Below, in pieces: positions 8,388 to 16,810 of a DNA stretch of 64,000 nt. The stretch's first letter is position 1. The number at the start of each line of letters is the position of its first letter. The translations under genes were made by a program, and so were the position numbers. Source of the DNA: Oscillospiraceae bacterium (lineage in GTDB: Bacteria > Bacillota > Clostridia > Oscillospirales > Ruminococcaceae); assembly GCA_003531585.1 (NCBI GenBank), contig DQFX01000012.1, positions 9,390-73,389 on the forward strand, in the 5' to 3' direction. The notes beneath the pieces were generated by a model. That model made no database searches. It had not been told where the DNA came from and worked only from the letters and a program-made list of their open reading frames with translations.

Positions 8388-9878
8388 TCAGGACTTCAGG
8401 AAGCTGCAAACCACTTCAGGCATCTCCTGCTTTTCAACGGAGCCTGTGAAGCGGATCTCCTTGTTCTTGGTGGCTGCAAGAGGCGCAGGCATCTTTGTGC
8501 CGGTCTTTGCCTCAAGCTCAGCGATGTTCTTCCACTCGTCCTCAACGGGAGTGCCGCCGATTGCTTCGTAAACTGCGCCGCTGAACTTATAGGGGTTAGC
8601 GGTGGAAGCGATAACGGTCTTGGTATCATCGCCGGTTGCCTTCTTATAGTCCTCATAAACCTTGACAGCGACAGCGGTATGCGTGTCGAGCAGGTAGTTG
8701 TAATTCTCAAATGTGGACTTGATCTCTGCCTTGGTCTCAGCGTCGGAGCAGCAGCCAGCCCAGAACAGCTCGCCGATCTTCGTCTTTACATCAGCGGAGA
8801 TCTCGTACCTTCCATCGGTCTTGAGCTTGCCGAACCAGTCGTTGATAACAGCGTCGTTGTCGCCGGAAAGGTGATACAGCAGACGCTCCAGGTTGGAGGA
8901 GATCAGGATATCCATAGACGGGGAAACAGTTGTGTAGAACTTTCTGTTTCTGTCGTAAACGCCTGTGTTGATGAAATCAGTCAGTACGTTGTTACTGTTA
9001 GAAGCGCAGATTAGCTTGTTTACCGGAATACCCATCAGCTTTGCATAGTAAGCCGCAAGGATATTGCCGAAGTTTCCGGTAGGAACGACTACGTTGATCT
9101 TCTCGCCGTATTCGATCTCCTTGTTCTTGAGCAGCTCTGCGTATGTAGAAACGTAGTAAACGATCTGCGGAGCCAGTCTGCCCCAGTTGATGGAGTTAGC
9201 GCTGGACAGCAGGATATTGTTCTTTGCAAGTCTGTCGGCGATGGCCTTATCAGTGAAGATAGCCTTAACGCCGTTCTGGCAGTCATCGAAGTTGCCCTTT
9301 ACAGCGCAAACATTGACGTTCTTGCCTTCCTGAGTGGTCATCTGGCGCTTCTGCATCTTGCTCACGCCGTCCTCAGGGTAGAACACGGAAATGCTCGTGC
9401 CGTCAACGTCCTTGAAGCCCTCGAGAGCAGCCTTGCCGGTATCGCCGGAGGTCGCAACGAGAATAGCGATCTGCTTTCCGTCAACGGTCTTCTTTGCAGA
9501 AGTAGTCAGCAGATAAGGCAGGATCTGGAGCGCCATATCCTTGAATGCGCAGGTCGGACCATGCCACAGCTCAAGCACATATGTGCCGGGAATGAGCTTT
9601 GCAAGCTCAGCGATGTTGTTGGAATCGAAGTTCTTGTCGTTGTACGCAGAATCCACGCAGTGACGGATCTCGTCAGCGGTGAAGTCTGTCAGCAGACGGC
9701 TGAAAACCTCGAAAGCCCTGTCGGCATAGCTCATGTCGCACATTGCAAGGATCTCGTCCTTGCTGAGCTGAGGAATGCTCTCGGGAACATACAGACCTCC
9801 CTCGTCTGAGAGACCTTTGGTGATAGCGTGCGCGCTAGTCACATTCAGGGCAGAGTTTCTCGTGCTTCTGTAATTCAT
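8388..9878 (-). CDS. thrC: threonine synthase
   Basis: 496 residues, the long bacterial/fungal type of threonine synthase. It converts O-phosphohomoserine to threonine with pyridoxal phosphate. The PLP lysine lies in the motif TCAFKDMALQ (Lys113), and the phosphate-binding region ATSGDTGKAALEGF is intact. The ATG follows GAAAGGACGATAACA, 31 bp after yraN, so it probably reads from the rplS operon. No other threonine-pathway gene is nearby and no attenuator was seen. Confidence 0.97.
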   Translation of the reverse strand: MNYRSTRNSALNVTSAHAITKGLSDEGGLYVPESIPQLSKDEILAMCDMSYADRAFEVFSRLLTDFTADEIRHCVDSAYNDKNFDSNNIAELAKLIPGTYVLELWHGPTCAFKDMALQILPYLLTTSAKKTVDGKQIAILVATSGDTGKAALEGFKDVDGTSISVFYPEDGVSKMQKRQMTTQEGKNVNVCAVKGNFDDCQNGVKAIFTDKAIADRLAKNNILLSSANSINWGRLAPQIVYYVSTYAELLKNKEIEYGEKINVVVPTGNFGNILAAYYAKLMGIPVNKLICASNSNNVLTDFINTGVYDRNRKFYTTVSPSMDILISSNLERLLYHLSGDNDAVINDWFGKLKTDGRYEISADVKTKIGELFWAGCCSDAETKAEIKSTFENYNYLLDTHTAVAVKVYEDYKKATGDDTKTVIASTANPYKFSGAVYEAIGGTPVEDEWKNIAELEAKTGTKMPAPLAATKNKEIRFTGSVEKQEMPEVVCSFLKS

Positions 9879-9909
9879 TGTTATCGTCCTTTCATAGACT
9901 GTTTTCTGC

Positions 9910-10302
9910 TTAGTTTACCGTGTAAACGCCATCGGTAGTGAATGCGTCCTCGTAGACGCGGATATCCACCACCCGGGGAGGTTCCCCCGCAAGCGTGACC
10001 TCGGCGATATCGTACCTCGGCTGAAGTCCGGTATCATTATCAGTAAGCCACAGATCCGCCGTCAGAATGATCCTGACCTGCTTGCGGCGATCCACTGCCT
10101 CAAGCCCGGAGACCATGCTCCCGCGCTTCCGTGCCTTGACCTCGGTAAAAACCACGAATCCGCCGCATTTCGAGATCACGTCGACCTCGCCGCAGCGCCT
10201 GTGATAGTTCCGCGCAAGTATCTCATGACCGCGCTGCTCAAGCAGAGCGCACACGGCGTCCTCGCCCAGCCTGCCCTTCGCCTGATTACCGCGCTTATCC
10301 AT
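9910..10302 (-). CDS. YraN/UPF0102 family endonuclease-like protein
   Basis: 130 residues from MDKRGNQAKGR. A longer frame starting at 10425 runs antisense-like through rnhB and is not credible. The family signature is clear: GRLGEDAVCALL, then ARNYHRRCGEVDVI and FVVFTEVKARK, matching the PD-(D/E)xK-type core (E...D...ExK). Function is poorly known; members are linked to DNA recombination or repair. The start overlaps the last 8 bases of rnhB (ATGGATAA), the usual rnhB-yraN pairing. Confidence 0.9.
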   Translation of the reverse strand: MDKRGNQAKGRLGEDAVCALLEQRGHEILARNYHRRCGEVDVISKCGGFVVFTEVKARKRGSMVSGLEAVDRRKQVRIILTADLWLTDNDTGLQPRYDIAEVTLAGEPPRVVDIRVYEDAFTTDGVYTVN

Positions 10303-10981
10303 GTTTCTCACGCTTTTCGAAGTACTTCTTAAAGAAAGACTTCCTGTGTATTTCGCACAGTCCGAACTCGTCGACCGCAGCGTAGTGCGCCTTGGTTCCG
10401 TAGCCCTTGTGCTTTTCAAAGCCATACTGCGGATATTTCTCCGCCATCTGCTTCATGTATCTGTCCCTGGACACCTTCGCCAGAATGGAAGCCGCCGCGA
10501 TACTTGCAGACTTTGCGTCGCCCTTTATAACGTAACGCATCTGCACGTCCATCGACGGAAGCTGGTTTCCGTCGACAAGCACGATCCCGGCTTTCACACC
10601 GAGACCGCTGTAAGCCCGCTCCATCGCAAGGAAATCCGCCTGAAGTATGTTCAGCCGTTCTATCTCCTCAACGCTGGCGCTTGCTATGCAGTACGCACGC
10701 GCTTTCGAGATTATCTCATCGAAAAGCGCCTCGCGCTTTTTCTCCGTCAGCTTCTTGCTGTCGTTTATGCCCTCGATGAAAACTCCCTCGTCAAAAATCA
10801 CCGCAGCCGCGAAAACATCGCCGGCAAGCGGACCCCGACCAGCTTCGTCAATCCCGCAGACAACGCCGCATTCCGACCTTATCGCGCTGTCAAAGCCGAA
10901 CAGGTCATGCTCGTTTTCCGCGTCAATCAATGTAAGCTGTTCCGGCTCATTTTGCCGGAAGTTCGAGGGTGATCCTGCCAA
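10295..10981 (-). CDS. rnhB: ribonuclease HII
   Basis: RNase HII removes ribonucleotides and RNA primers from DNA. The core begins GVVCGIDEAGRGPLAG, giving the first catalytic Asp-Glu pair, and later segments LVDGNQ and KGDAKSASIAAASILAKVSRD are typical. The start is uncertain. The frame is open to 11041, but the first part overlaps rbgA. A TTG at 10981 preceded by AGAGGTGG at five bases is my choice (228 residues); a TTG at 10930 would avoid the overlap but lacks a good ribosome binding site. It lies between rbgA and yraN in a common Firmicutes order. Confidence 0.95.
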   Translation of the reverse strand: MAGSPSNFRQNEPEQLTLIDAENEHDLFGFDSAIRSECGVVCGIDEAGRGPLAGDVFAAAVIFDEGVFIEGINDSKKLTEKKREALFDEIISKARAYCIASASVEEIERLNILQADFLAMERAYSGLGVKAGIVLVDGNQLPSMDVQMRYVIKGDAKSASIAAASILAKVSRDRYMKQMAEKYPQYGFEKHKGYGTKAHYAAVDEFGLCEIHRKSFFKKYFEKREKHG

Positions 10982-11795
10982 TTCGTCCACCTCTGTATTC
11001 GTCAAGAAACGTTGCCGCCGCCCTCTCGGTATCCGGAACACCTCCGGAAACGAGCATTCCGCGCGCCTTTGCGATATCCGTCAGGATATCCGGCTCGCCG
11101 GACAGCTTGTAGCGCGCGTTCAGAAGCTCCGGGTATTTCTCCCTCAGAACCTCCCCCAGCGCCCTTGCAAGCGCTTCCGTGTCCATAACATCATCTTTTA
11201 TCGCCCCTGTGAACGCAAGCCGCTGAGCCGCAGTCTGATCGTCAAACTTCGGCCATAGAATGCCCGGCATGTCCAGCAGTTCAACATCTTTGTCGATGGA
11301 AACCCACTGCTTGCCGCGGGTAACGCCGGGCTTGTCGCCCACCTTGGTTTTCTTGGTTTTCGCCATTCTGTTGATGAACGAGCTTTTTCCCACATTCGGG
11401 ATCCCCACGACCATCAGCCTGAGCGCTTTTCCGATCATTCCGCGCTTTTTACGGCGCTCGATGAGGTCGGCAAGCATCGTCTTGACCTCCGGTAAAAACC
11501 GATTCAGTCCCTTGCCGCTTCGGCAGTCGCATGTGAGCACACGTATCCCGCGCTTCTCATAGTACTGCTTCCAGAGTCTGGTGGCATTCTCATCGGCGTA
11601 ATCGCACTTGTTCATCAGAATAATGCGGGGCTTATCCTTGACCAGATCGTCCAGTATAGGATTCCTGCTGCTTTCCGGGATTCTTGCGTCCGTGATCTCC
11701 ACAACCGCGTCGACCATCTTAAGGTCAGCCTCAATAAGCCGCTTCGTTTTGGTCATATGCCCCGGGAACCACTGGATATTTCCTACATCATTCAT
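10947..11795 (-). CDS. rbgA: ribosome biogenesis GTPase RbgA (YlqF)
   Basis: About 282 residues. It is a circularly permuted GTPase: the G4 motif NKCD comes before G1 GIPNVGKSS, followed by the G3-like DMPGILWP. RbgA assembles the large ribosomal subunit in Firmicutes. The ATG at 11795 overlaps the lepB stop as ATGA; an ATG two codons upstream is also possible. The position after rplS-lepB and before rnhB is the classic Bacillus/Clostridium order. Confidence 0.97.
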   Translation of the reverse strand: MNDVGNIQWFPGHMTKTKRLIEADLKMVDAVVEITDARIPESSRNPILDDLVKDKPRIILMNKCDYADENATRLWKQYYEKRGIRVLTCDCRSGKGLNRFLPEVKTMLADLIERRKKRGMIGKALRLMVVGIPNVGKSSFINRMAKTKKTKVGDKPGVTRGKQWVSIDKDVELLDMPGILWPKFDDQTAAQRLAFTGAIKDDVMDTEALARALGEVLREKYPELLNARYKLSGEPDILTDIAKARGMLVSGGVPDTERAAATFLDEYRGGRIGRITLELPAK

Positions 11796-12481
11796 AACCA
11801 TGCAAAATTCTTTATCGGGAACAGGCGTACAAACGCTCTGCCCATGATCAAATCTGTGTCAACATCTCCAAGCATAAGGCTGCGGCTGTCAAGCGAGCGG
11901 TTTCTGTTATCGCCCATGACGAACACGCAGTGCTCCGGAACCACATGCTCCTCGCCGGAATGCCGGTCAAGCTTTGCAACTGTCGGAGCGGCGATGTAGT
12001 CCTCGTCAAGCAGCTCGAACTCAGTCTCGCCAGCCTTCTTGAGGAACACCTGCCCATTTTCAAAGTCAAACTTGATTGTATCGCCCTCAAGTGCGATAAC
12101 GCGCTTGATGATAGGCTCTCCGTAGTTCATTGTTGCCTGGTTCGGGATCCTGTCGGCCTCGAGCACAACGATATCTCCCCTGCTGGGCGTATAGAAGAAG
12201 TTGGTGGAAAGCACCCTGTCATTATTCTGCAGTGTATTCATCATTGATTCGCCGTCAACGGTTATCGACCTAAACACGAACAGATTCAGCAGAAGCATAG
12301 CAAGCACCGCGTAAACCAGACTTCCAGCCCAGTCGAGCGCACCCGCGAAAGGCTTGTATGAAGCCTTTTCAATATCAGAAGCCGCCTCTGCTGCCTTTTC
12401 GATTAGAGGACGGTGATCCGCCTGTTTCTGCTTCAGCTCTTCAGTACCAGACTTCTCTTCCAGATTCTCGTTATCAGACAT
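11792..12481 (-). CDS. lepB: type I signal peptidase
   Basis: 229 residues. A cytoplasmic, charged N-terminal ~50 residues precedes a transmembrane helix (about 53-72). The catalytic serine is in GESM (Ser79) and the general-base lysine in PIIKRVIALEGD (Lys126). The C-terminal box GDNRNRSLDSR is conserved. It cleaves signal peptides on the outer face of the membrane. It lies about 80 bp after rplS and overlaps rbgA by four bases. Confidence 0.97.
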   Translation of the reverse strand: MSDNENLEEKSGTEELKQKQADHRPLIEKAAEAASDIEKASYKPFAGALDWAGSLVYAVLAMLLLNLFVFRSITVDGESMMNTLQNNDRVLSTNFFYTPSRGDIVVLEADRIPNQATMNYGEPIIKRVIALEGDTIKFDFENGQVFLKKAGETEFELLDEDYIAAPTVAKLDRHSGEEHVVPEHCVFVMGDNRNRSLDSRSLMLGDVDTDLIMGRAFVRLFPIKNFAWL

Positions 12482-12561
12482 TGCACATACTCTTTCTCAA
12501 TATCCACGCTAAGCCCCGCCGAAGCGGAGCGTTGCATGAATGGGGAATTTGGTTTAACGAA

Positions 12562-12903
12562 TTAAACCTTGGACTTAACCTTAGCAGCCTTACCAACTCT
12601 GTCGCGGAGGTAGTACAGCTTAGCTCTGCGAACCTTACCGTTTCTAACGAGCTCTACCTTCTCAACTGTCGGAGAATGCAGCGGGAATACTCTCTCGATA
12701 CCGCAGCCGTGAGCTACACGTCTAACGGTGAAAGTCTCGTTGATTCCGCCGTGCTTCTTAGCGATTACAGTACCCTCGAATACCTGGATACGGAACTTCT
12801 CGCCTTCCTTGATCTTAACGTGAACCTTTACGAGGTCGCCGATCTCGATCTTGGGAGCCTCAGCCTTCATGCTGCCCTGCTCAATGAGTTTTAATGCGTC
12901 CAT
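12562..12903 (-). CDS. rplS: 50S ribosomal protein L19
   Basis: 113 residues, full length. It matches the L19 family throughout, with FRIQVFEGTVIAKK and the basic C-terminal segment RRAKLYYLRDR. L19 sits at the 30S-50S interface. It is the first gene after a strong promoter, with a leader of about 165 bases. In many bacteria rplS ends the rpsP-rimM-trmD-rplS operon; here it is separate and heads lepB-rbgA-rnhB-yraN, while rimM-trmD are at 57-59 kb. Confidence 0.98.
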   Translation of the reverse strand: MDALKLIEQGSMKAEAPKIEIGDLVKVHVKIKEGEKFRIQVFEGTVIAKKHGGINETFTVRRVAHGCGIERVFPLHSPTVEKVELVRNGKVRRAKLYYLRDRVGKAAKVKSKV

Positions 12904-13070
12904 AATTTTCCTCCTGATTTTTCGGACATTCTTGATAACGACTTATTCGTACACAAAAGTGCCGGGGAAACCCCGATAACAGCGGACTGTCCGTTTTTAA
13001 TGTTTGGCTTAGCGCCGCGCATTAACACACATTATTCCGCAAAAACGCAGAATAACGGATACTAAATGCT
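12904..13070 (-). promoter_or_regulatory. rplS mRNA leader
   Basis: About 165 non-coding bases between the predicted transcription start and rplS. It contains an early hairpin (TTATTC...GAATAA arms near 13033-13056) and a later GGGGTTTCCCC-type hairpin near 12962-12978. L19 leaders with autoregulatory structures are known in Firmicutes, but I cannot confirm a match to that family by eye. Confidence 0.4.
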
Positions 13071-13075
13071 TTAAT

Positions 13076-13104
13076 ATTATACCATCTTTAAAGAAAAAAA
13101 TCAA
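13076..13104 (-). promoter_or_regulatory. rplS operon promoter
   Basis: -35 TTGATT (13099-13104), 17-bp spacer, -10 TATAAT (13076-13081) preceded by ATGG, an extended -10. Confidence 0.88.
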
Positions 13105-13136
13105 GACCTTTTCGCAAACATTTCATACAAAATTGC

Positions 13137-14234
13137 CTAAAATCCCAAGTTTTTTATGTATAGTTCGTCGAATTCCGCGTAGAGTCGGTGCGAAACGTCC
13201 TCGGCTGAATCGCACAGCGCGTGTACTCTCTCCAGAAGCTGCGGCTGAACAAGGCAGTCGATAACACCCTGTTCGCCCGGAAGCCTGCACCAGCCGTACT
13301 TCTCCGCAAGCCCCTTCGGAACCGCACCTAGACCCGCCATAACCGCCGCGCCGCGTTCCGAGCCAAACGCTTCTCCGGAAACCACCATGCGCCCGAAAGA
13401 GCCAAGCTCCGACGCGGTTTCGCCGAAAAGCTCCAGTCCCGCCCGTATGGAAGCCTTATCAGACTGCACAGCCCTGACGTCCGCCTGCGAAATGTAGAAA
13501 TCCTCGCCGATGTAGAACAGGTCGCGGTCGGTCATGATGCCGTCGCTGTCAAGCGCCCCGGCGTCCAGCATGACTCTGACCGCATTAACCGCCGCTGCCG
13601 CAGAGATTCCCATGCCGTCGCCGTCGCCAGCGACGCTGTAGCAGATTGTTCCGTCCTTCTCCCGGTCGAGAAGCTCGATTGCGCCGGACTCCAGCGGCAT
13701 TCCGCTTTCAAGAGCCGTGCCGTCAAGCCCTCCCTTCAGGGGTATCTCCGCGAACATCATCTTGTCGCCGGAAACCGCCGCCATTCTCAGTGAGCCAGTC
13801 ACATCCGCCGCGATAACACTGCCTTCCTGCTGGATCGCCGCCGCCAGAACCGCCGTGAAATCCCCTCCTGCCCCGCCTGAAAGCATTGGCAGAATAGTTA
13901 TTTCGATGTCCGGCGGCAGAAAAATATCAGACGGAGAAAGCAGCTCTTCCACAGCCATCGTAACGTCGGCGGGAGCCGCGAACCCAAGCCGTTTAACGGC
14001 ATTTCCAGGAACCGCGCCCTCCCGGAGCAGCCGTACAATCAGCGCCGAAACGACCTCGACCGCATTCTCATTCGTGAGAGTCACACCGAACGTCACCGCC
14101 CGGGCGAACCGTCTTTCAAGTGCCGTATCATAAAGCACCGCGCTGACAGAGTGCCGCGAAGCCAGACACGCCAGCACAAGCTCGGCGCTTCTCTCGCTCC
14201 GGTATTTTTCGAAAACCGTTCTTTCCTTTACCAT
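13137..14234 (-). CDS. RACo/DUF4445-like ASKHA protein lacking the ferredoxin domain
   Basis: 365 residues from MVKERTVF; the ATG follows GGAGGTAAG, and an apparent upstream extension is the overlapping pyrB sequence in another frame. The C-terminal half resembles the ATPase region of corrinoid-protein reductive activators: ISQADVRAVQSDKASIRAGLEL matches the conserved 'TQ.DIR.VQ.AK.AI.AG' block, then VVSGEAFGSERGAAVMAGLGAVP. The usual N-terminal 2Fe-2S ferredoxin is absent, and the nucleotide-binding blocks are divergent (DVTGSLRM where DIGTNGEI is expected). Activity as an activator is therefore doubtful. It follows pyrB across a terminator-like hairpin. No corrinoid methyltransferase is nearby. 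Confidence 0.55.
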   Translation of the reverse strand: MVKERTVFEKYRSERSAELVLACLASRHSVSAVLYDTALERRFARAVTFGVTLTNENAVEVVSALIVRLLREGAVPGNAVKRLGFAAPADVTMAVEELLSPSDIFLPPDIEITILPMLSGGAGGDFTAVLAAAIQQEGSVIAADVTGSLRMAAVSGDKMMFAEIPLKGGLDGTALESGMPLESGAIELLDREKDGTICYSVAGDGDGMGISAAAAVNAVRVMLDAGALDSDGIMTDRDLFYIGEDFYISQADVRAVQSDKASIRAGLELFGETASELGSFGRMVVSGEAFGSERGAAVMAGLGAVPKGLAEKYGWCRLPGEQGVIDCLVQPQLLERVHALCDSAEDVSHRLYAEFDELYIKNLGF

Positions 14235-14248
14235 CTTACCTCCATAGC

Positions 14249-14276
14249 CAAAAGCCGCCCTTTTTGCGGGGCGGCA
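14249..14276 (-). terminator. terminator-like hairpin after pyrB
   Basis: GCCGCCCCGC-AAAAA-GGGCGGC hairpin followed by a short TTTT on the minus strand, lying between the pyrB stop and the RACo-like start. Read-through is needed if the two genes are co-transcribed. Confidence 0.6.
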
Positions 14277-14284
14277 CGCATTTT

Positions 14285-15376
14285 TTACTTTAGCAGGATT
14301 CGCTCGTCGCAGTACTCGCAGATCATTATATCGCCGTACTTGCGGAAGCTGTGCGGCAGATAATGCTCGGTCTGGGTAATGCAGCGCGGATTCGTGCAGC
14401 GGCATTCATGATGAATCTGACCAGTCAGCAGCGGATTTGCAGTGATCGTGTTGTTCAGCGTCATGAGTATCAGCGCCATTCTGACGTACATTCCGCACTT
14501 TGCCTGGCGGAAATACGCCGCGCGCGGATCGTCGTCGATCTCTACTTCTATCTCGTTGACCCTGGGAAGCGGGTGCATTACTATCATGTTCTTTTTCGCA
14601 AGCTGCATTTTCTCGCGGGTCAGAATGTAAACGCCCTTCTGCTTCTCGTACTCTTCCCGACTTGCGAAGCGCTCCTGCTGGATACGCGTCATGTAGAGCA
14701 TGTCGCACTCGCCGATTGCTTCCTCAATGGTTGCAGCCTCCTTGAACTCGCAGCCGCGGGCATGGAGCACGTCCTTGATGTACTGCGGAAGCGCCAGGGA
14801 AGGCGTTGAAATAAGAATGAACTTGTTGTTCTTGTAGCAGGAAAGAGCCTTTAATATTGAGTGCACCGTTCTGCCATACTTCAGGTCGCCGCACAGACCA
14901 ACGGTCAGGTTATCCAGACGACCCAGCTCGGTTTTAAGGGTCAGAAGATCCGTGAGGGTCTGGGTCGGGTGGAGATGACCTCCGTCGCCGGCGTTGATGA
15001 CCGGGCAGTCAGCCGAAAGAGCCGCAGCCCGCGCCGCGCCTTCCTGATTGTGGCGCATAACAAGCACGTCCGCATAGTTGCTGACTATTTTAATGGTGTC
15101 CTTCAGATTTTCGCCCTTCGACACCGAGGAATTTCCAGGATTATCAAATCCGATGATGCTTCCGCCCAGGCGTATCATAGCGGTCTGGAAGCTCATCTGC
15201 GTGCGGGTGGAAGGCTCATAGAAAAGTGTTGCCATGATTTTTCCGCGGCATTTGTCCGCGTAGCTCTCCGGGCGGCGCATGATGTCCTCAGCAAGCTTGA
15301 CCATCGCGTTCCACTGTGAAACGCTGTAGTCGTCCATATCGATTAGATGGTTGAATCTCTGGTTCAAATTGATCAC
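14285..15376 (-). CDS. pyrB: aspartate carbamoyltransferase with C-terminal PyrI-type zinc domain
   Basis: 363 residues; a normal catalytic chain is about 305-310. Residues 1-310 are a full ATCase: the carbamoyl-phosphate loop YEPSTRTQMSF, the 80s-loop segment SSVSKGENLKDT, GDGGHLHPTQTLTDLLT and HPLPRVNEI. The extra ~45 residues contain Cys327-x4-Cys332 and Cys353-x2-Cys356, the zinc-ribbon pattern of the regulatory chain PyrI (CTNPRC and CEYC), but the nucleotide-binding allosteric domain of PyrI is absent. It catalyses the first committed step of pyrimidine synthesis. Its promoter gives a leader of under 25 bases, so no PyrR attenuator fits. Confidence 0.95.
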   Translation of the reverse strand: MINLNQRFNHLIDMDDYSVSQWNAMVKLAEDIMRRPESYADKCRGKIMATLFYEPSTRTQMSFQTAMIRLGGSIIGFDNPGNSSVSKGENLKDTIKIVSNYADVLVMRHNQEGAARAAALSADCPVINAGDGGHLHPTQTLTDLLTLKTELGRLDNLTVGLCGDLKYGRTVHSILKALSCYKNNKFILISTPSLALPQYIKDVLHARGCEFKEAATIEEAIGECDMLYMTRIQQERFASREEYEKQKGVYILTREKMQLAKKNMIVMHPLPRVNEIEVEIDDDPRAAYFRQAKCGMYVRMALILMTLNNTITANPLLTGQIHHECRCTNPRCITQTEHYLPHSFRKYGDIMICEYCDERILLK

Positions 15377-15399
15377 CTTTCCTGTTCTTTATTGGGTCT

Positions 15400-15428
15400 A
15401 TTATACCACTTTTTACGTCCTTTTTCAA
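15400..15428 (-). promoter_or_regulatory. pyrB promoter
   Basis: -35 TTGAAA (15423-15428), 17-bp spacer, -10 TATAAT (15400-15405) preceded by GTGG. The predicted start of transcription is about 17-20 bases from the pyrB ATG. Confidence 0.88.
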
Positions 15429-15468
15429 TATCTTTTTTGCATATATCTAACATGTATTTTCCGCACAG

Positions 15469-15500
15469 AAAAAGACGGCCTGAAAACCAGACCGCCTTTA
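15469..15500 (-). terminator. intrinsic terminator after the decarboxylase beta subunit gene
   Basis: Minus-strand hairpin, arms around GGCGGTCTG and CAGGCCGTC with a TTTT loop, followed by TTTTTC. Confidence 0.8.
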
Positions 15501-15509
15501 TAATCCGAA

Positions 15510-16784
15510 TTAGCCAAGAACGCTCAGCAGAACGCCCGCAGCAACTGCGGAACCGATAACGCCTGCAACGTTCGGACCCATGGCATGCATGAGAAGGAAG
15601 TTGGATGGGTTGGTCTCCTGACCGACCTTCTGGGAAACACGCGCTGCCATAGGAACCGCGGAAACGCCAGCGGAACCGATCAGCGGGTTGATCTTTCCGC
15701 CGGAGAGTAGGTACATCAGCTTGCCCAGCAGAACGCCGCATGCAGTACCTATGCAGAACGCGATAAGACCGAGCGCGATGATGAGCAGTGTGTCGACCTT
15801 GAGGAAGTTCTGGGCAACTGCGGTAGCGCCGACAGTAACGCCGAGGAAGATCGTGATAATGTTCATAAGTTCGTTTGTAGCTGTCTTTACGAGACGGTCG
15901 CAAACGCCGGATTCCTTCATCAGGTTACCGAGCATAAGCATACCAACAAGGGAAGCAGAGTCCGGAACGATGAGAGAAACGATAACTGTAACCGCGATCG
16001 GGAATACTATCTTCTCGAGCTTGGAAACCTGACGGAGCTGACCCATCTTGACCTCGCGCTCCTTCTTGGTCGTGAGGAGCTTCATGATAGGCGGCTGAAT
16101 TACCGGAACCAGAGCCATGTACGAGTAAGCAGCGACCGCAATGGAGCCGAGCAGCTCAGGAGCAAGTCTGGAAGTAAGGAAGATCGCTGTAGGACCGTCC
16201 GCACCGCCGATGATGGCGATAGAGGCAGCCTGCTTCAGCGAGAACCCATCGCCGAGACCGAGCGCGTTGATAGCGCATGCGCCGAGGAAGGTGAAGAAGA
16301 TACCGCCCTGTGCGGCAGCGCCGAGCAGGAAGCTCTTCGGGTTTGCGATCAGCGGGCCGAAGTCGGTCATAGCGCCGATGCCGAGGAAGATGATAGGCGG
16401 ATAGATACCGAGCTTAACGCCAAGGTAGAGCATATCCAGCAGACCGCCCTCGTGAAGCACCTTGCCATAGTCAAGGCTGACTTCCTTAGTGTAGGTTATC
16501 AGAAGGTTCGCGCCCTCCTGAACGTATTCAGGAGCAAAATAGGGGTTGGTGGAAGGATTCCACAGCTCAGCGTGATAAAGTCCGCTGAACGGAAGATTCG
16601 TGAGCAGCATACCGAATGCGATAGGAAGCATCAGCAGCGGCTCGTACTGCTTTTTGATCGCCAGATAGAACAGGACGAAGGAAAGCAGAATCATAATTAT
16701 GCTCTGCCAGCCGTTTTCTACTCCGAAGCCTGCAAAGCCGGAGGTCGACGCGAGCGATTTTATGGTATCAACAAATATTTCCAT
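15510..16784 (-). CDS. sodium ion-translocating decarboxylase beta subunit
   Basis: 424 residues, a polytopic membrane protein of the OadB/GcdB/MmdB family. The signature GGADGPTAIFLTSRLAPEL carries the conserved Asp of the sodium channel, and LGACAINALGLGDGFSLKQAASIAIIGGADGP is typical. It couples decarboxylation of a carboxybiotin carrier to Na+ export. The gamma-like gene is 26 bp upstream in the same transcript. The carboxyltransferase and biotin-carrier subunits are not in this window, so the substrate (oxaloacetate, methylmalonyl-CoA or glutaconyl-CoA) is unknown. Confidence 0.93.
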   Translation of the reverse strand: MEIFVDTIKSLASTSGFAGFGVENGWQSIIMILLSFVLFYLAIKKQYEPLLMLPIAFGMLLTNLPFSGLYHAELWNPSTNPYFAPEYVQEGANLLITYTKEVSLDYGKVLHEGGLLDMLYLGVKLGIYPPIIFLGIGAMTDFGPLIANPKSFLLGAAAQGGIFFTFLGACAINALGLGDGFSLKQAASIAIIGGADGPTAIFLTSRLAPELLGSIAVAAYSYMALVPVIQPPIMKLLTTKKEREVKMGQLRQVSKLEKIVFPIAVTVIVSLIVPDSASLVGMLMLGNLMKESGVCDRLVKTATNELMNIITIFLGVTVGATAVAQNFLKVDTLLIIALGLIAFCIGTACGVLLGKLMYLLSGGKINPLIGSAGVSAVPMAARVSQKVGQETNPSNFLLMHAMGPNVAGVIGSAVAAGVLLSVLG

Positions 16785-16810
16785 GCTTCAATTTTCCTTT
16801 CTGTCTGTTC

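Noticed and set aside
14234..14405. 57-residue N-terminal extension of the RACo-like protein
   Set aside because: It overlaps the pyrB zinc tail in another frame, and the ATG at 14234 has GGAGGTAAG.
15377..15400. PyrR attenuator before pyrB
   Set aside because: The predicted leader is under 25 bases, too short for any attenuator structure.
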